The notes beneath the pieces were generated by a model that worked only from the letters and a program-made list of their open reading frames with translations, was not told the DNA's origin and did not search any database. Both the position numbers and the translations under genes were made by a program. 64,000 bases of DNA, taken from Silene conica. Its lineage: Eukaryota > Streptophyta > Magnoliopsida > Caryophyllales > Caryophyllaceae. Positions 1 through 11,477 of the stretch are shown in pieces. Position 1 is the stretch's first letter; each line of letters opens with the position of its first letter. The stretch lies in the NCBI GenBank assembly GCA_029255685.2, contig CM055315.2, positions 74,119,681-74,183,680 on the forward strand. Direction: 5' to 3'.

Positions 1-3000
1 CCCTCCTCGAACTCTAAGGGTCTACGACGGACATCAGCATAGGACTTCTGCCGGTCCTGAGCGGCTTTCATCCTATTCCTAATGAGCTGTACACGGTCAA
101 TGATCTCAGCTAGCTGGTCAGGTCCAAGGTCGCGCACGTCACTCGCCTGATCCCAACAGATCGGGCTACGGCACTTCCTTCCGTAAAGAGCCTCGTACGG
201 AGCCATACCAATGGAAGCATGATAACTGTTGTTGTAAGAAAACTCTACCAACGGCAAACACTGCTCCCAAGAACTCTGAAAGTCGAGGGCACAAGCGCGG
301 AGCAAATCCTCTAGTGTCTGTATGGTCCTCTCGGACTGCCCATCGGTCGCGGCATGAAATGCGGTGCTCATCAACAAACGGCTACCCATAGCCTCCTGTA
401 AAGCCTTCCAGAATCTGGAGCAAAAACGAGGATCACGATCTGAAACGATCTCTCTCGGCACACCATGATAGCGGACTATCTCAACAATATAAGCTCTGGC
501 TAATCGATCCATGTCCCACGTCTCTCTCATCGGCACGAATCTAGCACACTTAGTTAGTCGATCAACAATAACCCAAATCGCATCTTTGCCTCCCACAGTC
601 TTAGGCAAAGCTGTCACAAAATCCATAGATATGCATTCCCACTTCCACTGAGGAACGGGAAGCGGCTGTAGCAAACCACCTGGCCTCCTATGCTCTATCT
701 TGACTTGCTGACAAGTCAAGCTCCTACTGACGTAATCCAAGATCTCTTTCTTCATACCAGGCCACCAAAACATAAGCCTCAAATCCTTGTGCATCTTCTC
801 TCCTCCTGGATGAACTGAATACGGTGTCAAATGAGCCTCATCAAGAACCCTCTTCCTCAGATCTGGCACATCGGGAACATACATCCTACCACGGAACCTA
901 AGGAAACCATCAGCATCAATCACTAAGTCAGGTGCAACACCACTCTAAATCTTAGCCTCGAACTTCTTGAAATTGGCATCTGAAGGTAAACACTGGCGAA
1001 TCTCCCAATATAAAGACGGCTCGGCAGTCATAGCAGCTAACCAATCAAAACCACTACCCACCATCTCTAACCTCAGCTTCCGGAACTCGGAACACAACTC
1101 ATCGGGCAATACTCTCATGGCACTCATCGAGTGAGAAGTCTTGTGGCTAAGCGCATCAGCAACTACGTTGGCTTTTCCGTCATGATATAACAACTCGATG
1201 TCGTAATCTTTCACCAACTCTAGCCAACGTCTCTGTCTCATGTTAAGGTCTTTCTGGGTAAAAATGTACTTAAGACTCTTGTGATCTGTGAAAATACGGC
1301 AATGGGATCCAATCAGGTAATGTCGCCACATCTCCAGAGCATGAACGACTGCAGCCAACTCCAAATCATGTGTCGGATAGTTCACCTCATGAACTCTCAA
1401 CTGTCTAGATGAATAGGCTATCACCTTACCACTTTGCATCAGTACACATCCTAGTCCTAACATCGAAGCATCACAATACACATCAAAGTCAACTCCGATC
1501 TCTGGCAAGCTAACACGGGGGCGGAAGTCAATCTGGTCTTCAACTCCTGAAAAGAACTCTCACACTTGTCGGTCCACACAAATTTGGCTTCTTTCTTCAG
1601 CAACTGAGTCATCGAGCGAGCTAACCTGGAGAAATCCTCAACAAATCTACGATAATAACCAGCCAATCCAAGGAAACTACGGATCTCTCCAACATCTTTG
1701 GGACTCTCCCAATCAACAACGGCCTCAATCTTCGCGGGATCAACCATAACTCCCTCACTAGATATCACATGTCCAAGAAATGCAACCTTAGAAAGCCAAA
1801 ATTCACACTTAGAGAACTTTGCGAACCAGTTCTGACGACGTAAAATCCCAAGAATCAACCTAAGATGCTCAGCATGCTCCTCATCGGTCTTAGAGTAAAT
1901 GAGGATATCATCGATAAACACCACAACACAAGTGTCAAGATACTCACTGAAGGTACGGTTCATCTGATCCATGAAGATAGCAGGTGCATTAGTCAACCCA
2001 AAAGGCATGACCACGAACTCAAAATGCCCATATCTGGTACGAAAAGCAGTCTTCGCAATATCAGCCTCTCTCACTGGAATATGATGATAACCCGATCGAA
2101 GATCAATCTTAGAAAACCTAGAAGCACCTCTCAACTAATCGAACAAGTCATCTATCCTAGGCAAAGGATATCTATTCTTCACGGTCACTCGGTTCAGCTC
2201 TCTATAGTCAATGCAAAGTCTCATGGAACCATCTTTCTTCTTAACGAACAGAACGGGAGCACCCCACGGAGAAGCACTCGGTCTAATGAACCCTTTCTCG
2301 ATAATCTCTTCCAATTGCTGCTTCAACTCTTTCAACTCTGGCGGAGCCATACGGTAAGGAGCTTTAGAAATCGGTCCGGTACCTGGAACAAGCTCAATAC
2401 TAAACTCCATATCTCTCTCTGGCGGTATCCCTGGCAAGTTATCTGGGAAAACATCTGGATACTCACGGACAATGGCTACATCCTCAAGCTTCGTTAGCGA
2501 TGGCTTAGCAGCTGTAACAACACACAGGAAGGCTTGGCAACCCTTCCTAAGAAGATGAGATGCTTTCATCGAAGAGATAACACGAACACCCCTTTGAGGG
2601 CGAGTTCCCCTATAGGAAACACGAACTCCTGAAGAACTCCTCAAGCAGATTTTCTGGTCGCGACACTCGAAGCTAGCATGGTATCGCGATAAGCAATCCA
2701 TATCGAGGAGAATGTCAAACTCCTCAAGAGGAAATCTCAGTAAGTCCGCTGGAAATGTGGCTTGACCAATAATAATAGGAACATCCCTATGGGAAGATGA
2801 GCAAGAAAATATGTCTCCAGAAGGCAAGGAAATAGAAGTCTCCTCAACTAGTGAAGACTCAAGAGCTAAACGGTCTGCGAACTGAGTCGATATAAATGAA
2901 AGAGAAGCTCCAGTATCGAACAAAATAAGGCACTCAGCGCCAAGGACAGAAAAGATACCGGCAACAATATCTGGATGAGCCTCAGCCTCAGCCCTAGTCA
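1..3000 (-). pseudogene. pol region of the Ty3/gypsy element: protease, RT, RNase H, integrase (fossil)
   Basis: On the minus strand, in order: an aspartic protease ([13 protein letters not shown], about 2870-2930), a reverse transcriptase with the primer-grip region [22 protein letters not shown]-like block and the catalytic [10 protein letters not shown] (about 1880-1910), a connection segment ([12 protein letters not shown]), RNase H ([14 protein letters not shown] and [10 protein letters not shown], about 1230-1500), and the integrase core in 1-940, with the segments CISMDFVTALPK and VSDRDPRFCSRFWK holding two of the three catalytic acids. It is broken, and the integrase C-terminus is off the window. 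Confidence 0.85.
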
Positions 3001-4021
3001 TCACAAAAATCTTCCCTTTCGACTTTCCTCCCTTAGTCGCTGCAGCAGCAGTGGCAGCCTTGCCAAGTGCGGTGTTCCTCTCACGACACTCATACGATCG
3101 ATGCCCATATCCATTACAAGTGAAACACTTATAAGCATTCTTGAAACAGTCAAAACCCGGATGAGATGGTTTACCACAACGGGGGCTAACACTAGGAGAC
3201 GTATCGGTATGAAATGTGGTCTTAGCAACCGGAGCAGAGAACCTCTCAAAAAGCTTCTTCTGAGAAGAAGGCGAAGAAGTAGAAGGAACAAATGGTCTCT
3301 TCCCCTGGTACACTGATCTCTGGTGAGGAGTCACACTAGAAGTAGCAGCACGGGTCTCAGCATCTATGGCACGAATAGAACTCTCAGCCCAAATAGCATC
3401 ATCATATACCTCCACAAAAGAAGTCGAGTCACGACGAACCATGCTCTCGATGCGAGGTCATATCTTGACACGGTAAAAGTAGACTCTCTCGGCCTCATCT
3501 CTGACAAATCTCGATGTGAAGTGAGCAAGCTGGTTGAATCGATCTGTGAACTCCTGAACTGACATCTTGCCTTGCTTCAAATCCATGAATTCTTTGAGTC
3601 GCTGTGATCTGAGCTCTTTAGGATAAAACCTCGTCTCGAGCTTATCCTTAAAAGCATCCCAATCGAACAATGGATCAAGAGTGAAAGTAGGTCCTGTCAA
3701 TGCCCACCACCTATCGGCCTCAAGGGTAAGAAAGTGAGTGGCTAGCCGCACTCTATCCTCTCTACCCACCAAATACATAGTGAAGCTCTTTTCCATCTCT
3801 CTGAACCACTCGGTAAGAGCTACCGGATCAACCTCGCCACCATAAGTCTTCACGTGGCTACGGGACATCTGCGAAGCTATCCATGAGAAACTACCAAGAC
3901 GATTAGCCTCGTTGCCTGGCGGTGGAGGAGGTGGAACATTCTCTGCCTGCTGTCTCTGAGTCTCAAGCAAATGCTGAATTGCTTGCAGCATAATGTTATC
4001 CGCAGCCCTAGGTCTCACCAT
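3000..4021 (-). pseudogene. gag region of the Ty3/gypsy element (fossil)
   Basis: A minus-strand frame starting at 4021 carries a proline run followed by a retrotransposon gag core (FSWIASQMSR, LEADRWWAL, FYPKELRSQRLKEF, MSVQEFTDRFNQLA), typical of plant Ty3/gypsy capsid. Further on, around 3090-3140, is one CCHC zinc knuckle ([14 protein letters not shown]) for RNA binding. The region is a fossil and not a clean single frame. Confidence 0.85.
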
Positions 4022-4172
4022 CCTTCAAAAGAGAAAACAAGTATTAGCTTAACAATTAGCATTCACAAATAGACTACAAAATAAGTCCTTAGATCTACCC
4101 ATCTCTCATTCATTATTTATTTATTTGGTCAAGTTAAGGTTGGGGTCACATGAGTGCGTCGGGAGCAATAAT

Positions 4173-4184
4173 GCTCTGATACCA
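4173..4184 (-). other. Primer-binding site of the gypsy element (initiator tRNA-Met type)
   Basis: The minus-strand sequence TGGTATCAGAGC lies two bases inside the LTR edge. It matches the complement of the 3' end of plant initiator tRNA-Met, the usual primer for these elements. Its position between LTR and gag fixes the element's orientation. Confidence 0.85.
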
Positions 4185-4954
4185 ACTGTAAAACCCCTCG
4201 CGAAAGCGGAAATATAAACATACAAAAGTACTAAAAATGCAGCGGAATTAAAACTTTTTAAAAGATAAACAACATGCGAGAAGTCTTAAACTGAAACAGA
4301 AACTGAAACTGAAACCAAAATAGATAAGTAACAGTTCTAAGTACTGAAATAAAATATATACACAGCCTGGGATGGAACATCCCTACAGGCACCAAAACAT
4401 AAAGTATCAAAAGTCTAACAGTCTAGCTAACGATAGGGTATAAGTCATATGATGAAGGATCATCACTCGCTAGCCCTCCTGTGATCCCATCTCCAACCTG
4501 CATGTACCTACATACATGAAAACATGTACGCCACAATCAGTGGGGAGTGACTAGAGTTCTCCTAGCCACCTTTTGTGACAACACGTAACACATAAAACAA
4601 TACAGAACCCTCCAACATATATCAACATGTGAAGCATAAATATCTCATCACCTGATCTCTTACTAACATGCAGACTCTAGTGCACGGCTCTCAACCAACT
4701 TCATAAACCGTTAGGAAGGAGAGCCGGTTTCCCTACTGGTTACCCAGTCGAGGGGTCTTTCAATCCAACTATTTATGAAACTGATCATAGAGTCATCCAA
4801 TGCCTTGGATGAATAAACTATATCTCAAATAAAATAACATCAACTTCATCATGCATATCTGACACTATACCAACCTAGGCAAGCAGATATAACATAGCAC
4901 TGGCAATGGGTCCAGAGGTGAACTTAACACATATCCACTAGTAGAAAAAGTCTC

Positions 4955-5460
4955 ATTGACATCGTTTATTTTGCCCATTTACATCGTTTTTTTGGCGATG
5001 TATCTGGGGGCGACATTTACAGTATTTTTTCGCTTTACATCGTTTCTAAAAACGATGTAAATAGTATACCATTAACATCGCTTATAAGTGAAAACCAATG
5101 TTAATAGTGTCTCAATTACATCGTTTTTGGATGGAAACGATGTTAATAATGTCTGAAATACGTCGTTTTTGGTCTGAAATCGATGTAAATAGCATACTAT
5201 TCTACCATTAATATCGCTTATAAGTGAAAACCAATGTTAATAGTGTCTCAATTACATCGTTTTTGGATGGAAACCGATGTTAATAGTGTCTGAAATACGT
5301 CGCTTTTGGTCTAAAATCGATGTAAATATCATACTATTAACATCGATTATAAGTGAACCGATGTTAATAGCGTCTCACTTACATCGTTTTTTTGTTACAA
5401 ACTGATGTTAATAATGTCTCAATTACATCGATTTTGGTCTAAAACCGATATAAATAGGTA
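4955..5460. repeat. Left subterminal repeat array of the CACTA element
   Basis: About ten degenerate copies of a motif near 'acatcgtttttgg' occur in both orientations, often paired as inverted repeats (acatcgtttt ... aaaacgatgt) separated by 'taatagtgtctcaatt'. Such arrays are the usual transposase-binding subterminal regions of CACTA elements. The same motif recurs at the right end. Confidence 0.8.
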
Positions 5461-5835
5461 TTTTTTTAATTAAAAAAAATTACATTTGAGGTGTGAAAAA
5501 CACCGAAAATGAGAGCGGCAACCATTTAAAAAAATTTATATTCCAAAACCCATACTTTATAAATATACTCTAAATTATAATAAACGTGTTTTGAACATAA
5601 ATATTCTTAGATCGGCACAAAAAAAATACGTGTACAATACTTCCGACTATAAGATACAAGATATAATTTAAAAACTAATATAATACGAGTAGTGTAATAC
5701 ACCTAGTTTGTTCCATATATTTGAGCTCTGTCTAACTGGCGTCGAGTTTTCAGCTTGGAACAGCTTGGAAAGGTTCGCAGCTCATGATCATCATGATCAT
5801 CATCACTTCATTAGTATCAGAGGCAGTACCCCGGG

Positions 5836-6480
5836 CAAGAGAAGTTGGCCTGGATGCCTGGATGCGTAAGCAGGATGCCAGTTGGTCGTGGAAAAAGATC
5901 TGTCAAATTAAAGATGTTATTAAGCAAGGCTTTGAAGAAAATAATTGGAACTGGCAACATGAATACACTGTGGCCAGAGGGTATCTATGGCAAGGGAGAG
6001 CATAATCAGTGGTGTCAATGTTCTAGAACAAATGAACTGTGCCCAAGCATAGCATGGTTGTGTGACTATATCAACATGGTGCTATTAATGTAAAAGGCAA
6101 GCTGTACCATCTGCATTTAACAACTAATGCTTTCTATTACCTGTGTTATGCAGTTGCGGAAACTATTGAGCACTTTTGCTGCTGCTGTCAGTACATCAAC
6201 CAGGCTTCTTCATCTGGTATCTGTGTGGCTTAATTACCAGCTGTGTGAAACATTGCATAACAGCTGGAGGAGTAAGATCAGAGGATCTAAGTTGAAAAGG
6301 GGTCTGATTAATGGAGTGATTAATGCTAGTCAGTATCATATTTGGCTTCAGCGTAATAAAAGCAGAAAGAATAATGCAGTTCTGAGACCTGCAATGGTGT
6401 TTAGGATGAAGCAGAGAGGTGCAGACTTACGCACAGAGTTACATTTTTCTCATAAATATATATTCTTACCTTTAATAAAA
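5836..6480 (+). pseudogene. LINE reverse-transcriptase C-terminal (zf-RVT) remnant inside the CACTA element
   Basis: Translated fragments DASWSWKKICQIKDVIKQG and EYTVARGYLWQG, then VSVWLNYQLCETLHNSWRSK, RGSKLKRGLINGVINASQYH and IWLQRNKSRKNN, match the zinc-binding region that follows reverse transcriptase in plant L1-like LINEs. Frame changes and stops separate the pieces, and no poly-A tail with a target duplication was found, so it may be captured cDNA or an old insertion. Identification of the family is from motif recognition only. Confidence 0.65.
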
Positions 6481-7188
6481 AAAAATACAAAACTGAAATT
6501 GTTGTAAAGTTGCTGCAACAAACTGAACTTACAGTACCAAGTAACAACCCCCTGCAACAGGTCAATTCAATTTATACAGAGAGCAGATGCAATGAGCACT
6601 CTGAGCAGTGCAGCAGGGAGCATATGCAGTGAGCAGGAGCATGTGCAAATGCAATTCATGATAATCTGAAACATGGTAGTGAGCAGTGCAGCAGAGACTC
6701 TCTTAGATAAAAACCATGTATATACATTTGTGATAATCTGCATAACACAGGTAACACAAAGCATCTGCATAACACAGGTAACAGAATAATCGATGAAGGC
6801 AAGTCACCTGAGATGAAAAAAGAGTCATCGTATATTTGGATATGTAGAATTGTATATAGAAGCAGAATAGAAGCATTGATTTAGGAGTTGCAAAAATGAA
6901 AGAAAAATTAATTAATAATACCTGAATTGGCGACATAGCATCTGACGAAAAGCGAAGAGGGGAATTTAAGAAACCAGTTTGAGCTAACTGCAAAGAACCA
7001 GTACTCAGCAATAAAACTAAGTCATATAACATCAGTATTCCCAAATTCCTGCAGAGGGTGCACATGTTCAATAAATAAAAAGAATTCTCCAAAAGGGGAG
7101 AGAGAACAAAAAAAGGTTGAAAATTAACAGCTTCAAATAATATTTCTAACAGAAGAAAACAAGCTTATGGAAACGTAAACTTTGAAGC

Positions 7189-8061
7189 TTAAGCTGAGAA
7201 ATGTAGGCGCTCACCATGAATGTGGCAGACCTTCCAGAAGGACAGGAATACTTGCTCCAACCAAACTTGCAGTATCCAGACCCACCTTAAGAATCCTGGC
7301 ATAAAATGACAAGAGTTTACCATCACCACAGTCAGAAAATCAGCATCATCCTGTCCGGGTACTCCTCCCTTATCTTCGATATCAATAGTGTTCCCATCCC
7401 AGAACCTATGCCACCTCCCAACCAATGACATACCTGAAACTCTCCATCACAATTATAATTCATTTAGCATACTACCCACACATCAACATAAACAAACATT
7501 AACAAACAATACAAAACATCAATGAAGCATATTGTCAAACACCTACAAAGCGAACTCATTGTTCCAAACAATCACCCCTAACAAATGCCAAACATGAAGC
7601 CCTGCATCACGTTTTTATTTAATTCAGCATATGTCAAAATAACAATTAAATGTGAACATCAAGAACGATATCAAGCACATGTGTTGGGAGATAAATTGTT
7701 CAATTCACATCTAATTCCGGATAAGAATAATACATCTAATTCTTGTTCTCTCATTGTTCCTTAAACCCTAATTGAACTATCAAAGTATAATCAACTTACA
7801 CCATGACATTCTGAGTAAACTAATAAAACGGTAAACGCAATTGATTGATTTTAGTATAAGATCAGCTAGAGAGGTAATGGGCAATAATTAAGGTAAAAAC
7901 TTACCAATAAGTGAGATAATAGTCGACAGTGACCATATTCTTGGTGATCGGTGACAAGATTGACGATGACGGTACTCGCGGAGGAGAAGATACGGGTTAT
8001 AGGTGTGAAGGTTTCTATCCAAATAATGGAGAAGAGGCGACTGGAACTCTGGAAGGGTCAT
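7189..8061 (-). other. Exon-like stretch, possibly a captured host gene fragment in the CACTA element
   Basis: On the minus strand an open stretch near 8060-7912 ends at a GT donor-like site (ATTGGTAAGT). A second open stretch at about 7431-7310 follows an AG acceptor (ttcag) and ends at gtaaac. Its translation ([33 protein letters not shown]) is not one I recognise. CACTA elements often carry captured gene pieces, so capture is a reasonable inference, but this could equally be degenerate transposase or chance open frame. Confidence 0.3.
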
Positions 8062-8109
8062 TCGTTTATCTTAGTTATTAGGGTTTAGGCTAGGTGAGTG
8101 ATGGAATTT

Positions 8110-8465
8110 GGTTGCATCGCTTAATTAACGAGGTAGGTCATCTAAATAACTTAAAACATCGGTTTTATTAAATAACTTAAAACATCGGTTTTTGGTTACA
8201 TCGCTTAATTAACCGAGGTTTGTCATCTAAATAACTTAAAACATCGATTTTGTTAAATAACTTAAAACATCGGTTTTAACAAAACCGATGCAACTTTAAA
8301 AGATTAAAGTTGGTTTTAAAAAATCGATGCTAATAAGTGATGTAAATAATATAAATAAAATAACTAGCATCGTTATTTTTAAAAAAACGATGTAAATAGC
8401 TAAAGTTAGATTGTTTACATCATTTTTATTAAGAAGCGATGTTATCATGGCGATGTCAATAGCTC
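8110..8465. repeat. Right subterminal repeat array of the CACTA element
   Basis: Repeats of 'aacttaaaacatcggtttt' and its inverse, then 'aaacgatgtaaatagct', mirror the left array. They sit just inside the right terminal inverted repeat. Confidence 0.8.
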
Positions 8466-8506
8466 TTTTTCTACTAGTGATCCCACTACCAAACGAATCA
8501 AGTAAA

Positions 8507-8935
8507 GGGTCCAGAGGTGAACTTAACACATATCCCTATATTTAAAAAATCACGAAAAGGGTCCAGAGGTGAGCTTAGCACATATCCCTAATCATCCAAA
8601 AGCAAAGGATCCAGAGGTGAGCTTAACACATATCCCAATGCTACAAACAAGTATTGGGTCCATAGGTGAGCTTAACACATATCCCAATACACAGCTATCG
8701 CACAACGGGTCCAGAGGTGAGCTTAACACATATCCCGTGTACGACAACCGATCACGTGTCAGGTCCAGAGGTGAACTTGACACATATCCTGACACGCCCA
8801 AGCAAAACACATAACGGGTCCAGAGGTGAGCTTAACACATATCCCGTCACGCGACATATAAAACACGTAGTGGGTCCAGAGGTGAGCTTAACACATATCC
8901 CACCACGCGACAACCAATGTAACCACTAACATCCA
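8507..8935. repeat. Tandem array in the gypsy LTR, unit 'ggtccagaggtgagcttaac...'
   Basis: Eight units carry the block ggtccagaggtgagcttaac followed by acatatcc, spaced about 41-60 bases, with variable sequence between. One further unit lies at about 4911-4935 on the other side of the CACTA insertion, showing that the transposon landed inside the array. The related solo LTR (26604-40756) has a different array at the matching place, built on 'cccaactcag'. Confidence 0.85.
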
Positions 8936-9207
8936 AGGGTAGAAGCTCATCTATAGTTCTAACTTCTTACTCTTCTAATCAACACTTAATTGATCCCGGG
9001 AACTAAGACGAGGGAGAGCCGGTTTCCCTTTCGGTTACCCGACCGGGGGGTCTCTATCCTTACTCCATTCCCGAACCCAATATAGTGTTGCCCGTACACC
9101 GGGGACCTCAAATACATGTCACGGGTATACAAAACGAATTTCAATTAAAACCGATCAACCGTTTAAAAGTTACGATCGAAAAACATAAAACAGCCTTCAG
9201 GGATTCC

Positions 9208-9590
9208 TAGCCGGTCGGCAGGCAGCCGGTCGGCCGGCTGGCAATCCCCTCAGCCTATGTACTTTTTAAAACCATGAAACATCACAAAGGACTCCCATCC
9301 GGTCGGCAGGCAGCCGGTCGGCCGGCTGGGACCCCCATTTCCATAGCCTTCTCTATTTCGTAAACCCACCCATATGCACTCCCAGCCGGCTGGCAGGCGG
9401 CCGGTCTGCCGGCTGGGCTCCCTTTCTTCCTAAGTTTTCGCAAAACCAACACAATACAAATTGACTACCAGCCGGTCGGCAGGCAGCCGGTCGGCCGGCT
9501 GGCAGTCCAAGGCCAATTTATCAAAATTACGAAAAACACAGAAAACGCACTCCCAGCCGGTCGACCGGCGGCCGGTCGGTCGACCGGCTC
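9208..9590. repeat. GC-rich quasi-palindromic array in the gypsy LTR
   Basis: Five copies of a block of about 35 bases, starting near agccggtcggcaggc and ending gccggtcggccggctgg, are spaced about 85-90 bases. Each is an imperfect inverted repeat (CCAGCCGG...CCGGCTGG) with inner GGTCGGCCGG or GGTCGACCGG palindromes. The surrounding LTR is AT-rich, so the blocks stand out sharply. Four related blocks occur in the second LTR copy near 39505-39790. Confidence 0.85.
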
Positions 9591-10642
9591 AGAGAGCCTG
9601 TTCGCAAAATCTTGATTTTCCAGCCTCATGCCAACTTCACCAATCGACATACAAACTTCAAAATTGCTACACATGATGTTTACCCAACATTACTAATCAT
9701 CAAATACAACTTATCTAGCAGCAAACAAGTCCCATAACAATCCTCAAACGAATTTAACAAGTATCCGTCGCAAAATGTGAAAAACTGAAAATAAGCTTAT
9801 GAACACATTAAGGCATCACTAAGCATGAATTCCTTCAAATAACACATTCCTAAGCATGTTTCTAAGTTTATTAAACTTAATACATAAACAAAAATCGGAA
9901 TCAAACATAAGAATCACAACAAAATGCTAATATACACATAAAGGCCGAGTTATCTCATTATCGTCACCTTTCAAGCTTTTCCGGCTAAAGATCCTCCTCA
10001 ACCAAGTAGCTATCGACCTCCGGATCGTCTAAGCCCACTCCTACAAACGAAGAAACGGATTTTAGGACTCAAAAACGGAATTAAGAGAAAACAACCCTAT
10101 TTTCGAGTTTAAGGATTTACAAAAAGAAAGTGATAGATGGCTTGGAAATCGAATGAGGATTCCGAAAATGATATTTTTACCTTGATTTGATCGACGGATG
10201 ATGAAGAATTTATCAAAAGAAGGAGAAATAAAATGGAGGTTTAGGAGAGTTTGTTTTACAGTGAAAGAGTTCTTGAGGAAGGAGTTATGTCGACATTTGA
10301 TTTAAGTAGGGTACAAGTGGGTCGTCCTTTCCATATTATGAAACGGGTTAGGAAATTAGAACGGATATTTAAGTCGGGAACTTAACCTTGCCAAGTTTGT
10401 ATTCGTCTTAAGGACTTGAGGTTCTTAAGACGGATCTTGCTTATTAAATTAAAATCTTTCGATATAAATTATTAAAATATTATTTTATTACATAAAATAA
10501 TTTAAGACGCTTAAATTAGATTTTACGAAAATACGGGATGTTACATGATGGCTATAATTTTCACCGCTTCCGTCATGACCTTCATTCGACGCCTAAAAAT
10601 GAAGATTAACGGGAAATTTACACGAAAATTGCAAAAAATACT

Positions 10643-10906
10643 CATGTCATGTGGATTACACGACACAGCCAAGGCCATGTCTTGTGGTTCACACGACACA
10701 GCCAAGGCCATGTCGTGTGGACTGCACGACACAGCCAAGGCCATGTCGTGTGGACTGCACGACACAACCAAGGCCATGTCGTGTGGTCTACACGACAACA
10801 CCTAGGCCCTGTCGTGTGGTCTACACGATAATACCTAGGCCATGTCGTGTGGACTGCACGACAAAGCCTTGGTTTTGTCGTACAATGTACACAACAATGA
10901 CTCAGT
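10643..10906. repeat. 33-base minisatellite of about eight units, each a potential hairpin
   Basis: Eight consecutive 33-base units start at 10643, 10676, 10709, 10742, 10775, 10808, 10841 and 10874, of the type catgtcgtgtggactgcacg followed by acacagccaaggc. Each contains the arms GTCGTG and CACGAC around a 7-base loop. Because 33 is divisible by three, several frames on both strands stay open through the array; these are not taken as genes. The last unit is the most diverged. Confidence 0.9.
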
Positions 10907-11016
10907 TCCGTCGTTAATCCTACGTGATATTGCTGGGCCAAGTTCTTAATCTTACTCGGATTATAAAAAAATTGTGCACGAAGTTTAAGAAATTACATTA
11001 AGGAAGACAGACTTAC

Positions 11017-11292
11017 TTCCTCGGTTTCATTAGCTTCTGATTCTTCATTCTCGTAATCACCGTCTCCGTGATTGTCGAACTCACTTTCGTGATAAGTATT
11101 TTGGAAAAACCCGCTATCGGTAGAATCAAAACAACGTTCTTCGTAATAACGATAATGTTGACGTGCATTAAAGGCATTATTGAATTGCGGTTCTTTGTTG
11201 GAGTATTCATCGTTAAACTGCGATCCTTAACCGTTATCGGGAGTAAAACAATAATTAAAACAATCGTTACCGGTGTCGTCGCCAGAATTCAT
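11017..11292 (-). pseudogene. Exon-like minus-strand frame with one in-frame stop, acidic product, unidentified
   Basis: From an ATG at 11292 a frame runs 21 codons to a TAA (11229-11227), then continues open in the same frame for 70 codons to a strong donor-like site GTAAGT (11016-11011). The product would be rich in Asp, Glu, Asn and aromatic residues (for example FDSTDSGFFQNTYHESEFD). Upstream is a stretch rich in 'acaactta' repeats that could be a leader. No second exon is recognised. It may be a decayed transposon or host gene; I do not know the family. Confidence 0.3.
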
Positions 11293-11477
11293 TATTCAAG
11301 GTTGTGTAGAAGTTGTTGTACGAGTAAGTTGTAGTAAGTTGTGTGAAAGAAAGTGCAGTAAGTTGTGGTTTGATAGTGTAGCAATAATAATGAAGGAAAT
11401 GATGTAAGTTGGAGTAATAATGCCCACAAGTTGCAGTAATAATGGATGTAAGTTGCAGCAATAAATGATGTAACAAC

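Larger units (their letters stand above)
4936..8479. mobile_element. Non-autonomous CACTA (En/Spm) DNA transposon
   Basis: The element starts CACTAGTAGAAAAAG at 4936 and ends CTTTTTCTACTAGTG at 8479, a perfect terminal inverted repeat of the CACTA superfamily. It is flanked by a 3-base target duplication, atc at 4933-4935 and 8480-8482, as expected. Arrays of subterminal repeats lie inside each end. No transposase is recognisable; the interior holds LINE-derived sequence (about 5840-6480) and a minus-strand exon-like stretch (about 7190-8060). It inserted into a tandem-repeat unit of the gypsy LTR. Confidence 0.93.
1..10545 (-). mobile_element. Ty3/gypsy LTR retrotransposon, partial (runs off left edge), probably Tekay/chromovirus type
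   Basis: Read on the minus strand, the element starts with an LTR at 10545, then a primer-binding site, gag, and pol in the order protease, reverse transcriptase, RNase H, integrase, which is the Ty3/gypsy order. The other LTR and any chromodomain lie beyond position 1. The LTR is interrupted by a CACTA element (4936-8479). The bases next to the LTR end, 10546-10550 (tgatg), would be one target duplication; its partner is outside the window. The coding part is a fossil with about three breaks. Lineage is inferred from gag style, LTR length (about 2.8 kb without the insert) and LTR ends TGTAAC...; the chromodomain that would prove it is not visible. Confidence 0.9.
4187..10545 (-). repeat. 5' LTR of the Ty3/gypsy element, split by a CACTA insertion
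   Basis: On the plus strand the LTR begins TGTAAAACCCCTCGC at 4187 and ends ATACGGGATGTTACA at 10545, so on its own strand it runs TGTAAC...TTTTACA. Removing the CACTA element and one 3-base duplication leaves about 2.8 kb. The same ends and several internal blocks recur in the solo LTR at 26604-40756, which has a verified 5-base target duplication, so both boundaries are well supported. Inside are a tandem array around 8507-8935 and a GC-rich palindromic array around 9208-9590. Confidence 0.85.

Noticed and set aside
8569-8929. Overlapping plus- and minus-strand frames with repeated peptides
   Set aside because: They only translate the LTR tandem array.
9461-9676. Gly/Arg/Ser-rich frames on both strands
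   Set aside because: They translate the GC-rich palindromic LTR blocks.
10541-10941. Several overlapping frames of 60-99 codons on both strands
   Set aside because: They are by-products of a 33-base tandem repeat, which keeps frames open; no start context or homology supports a gene.
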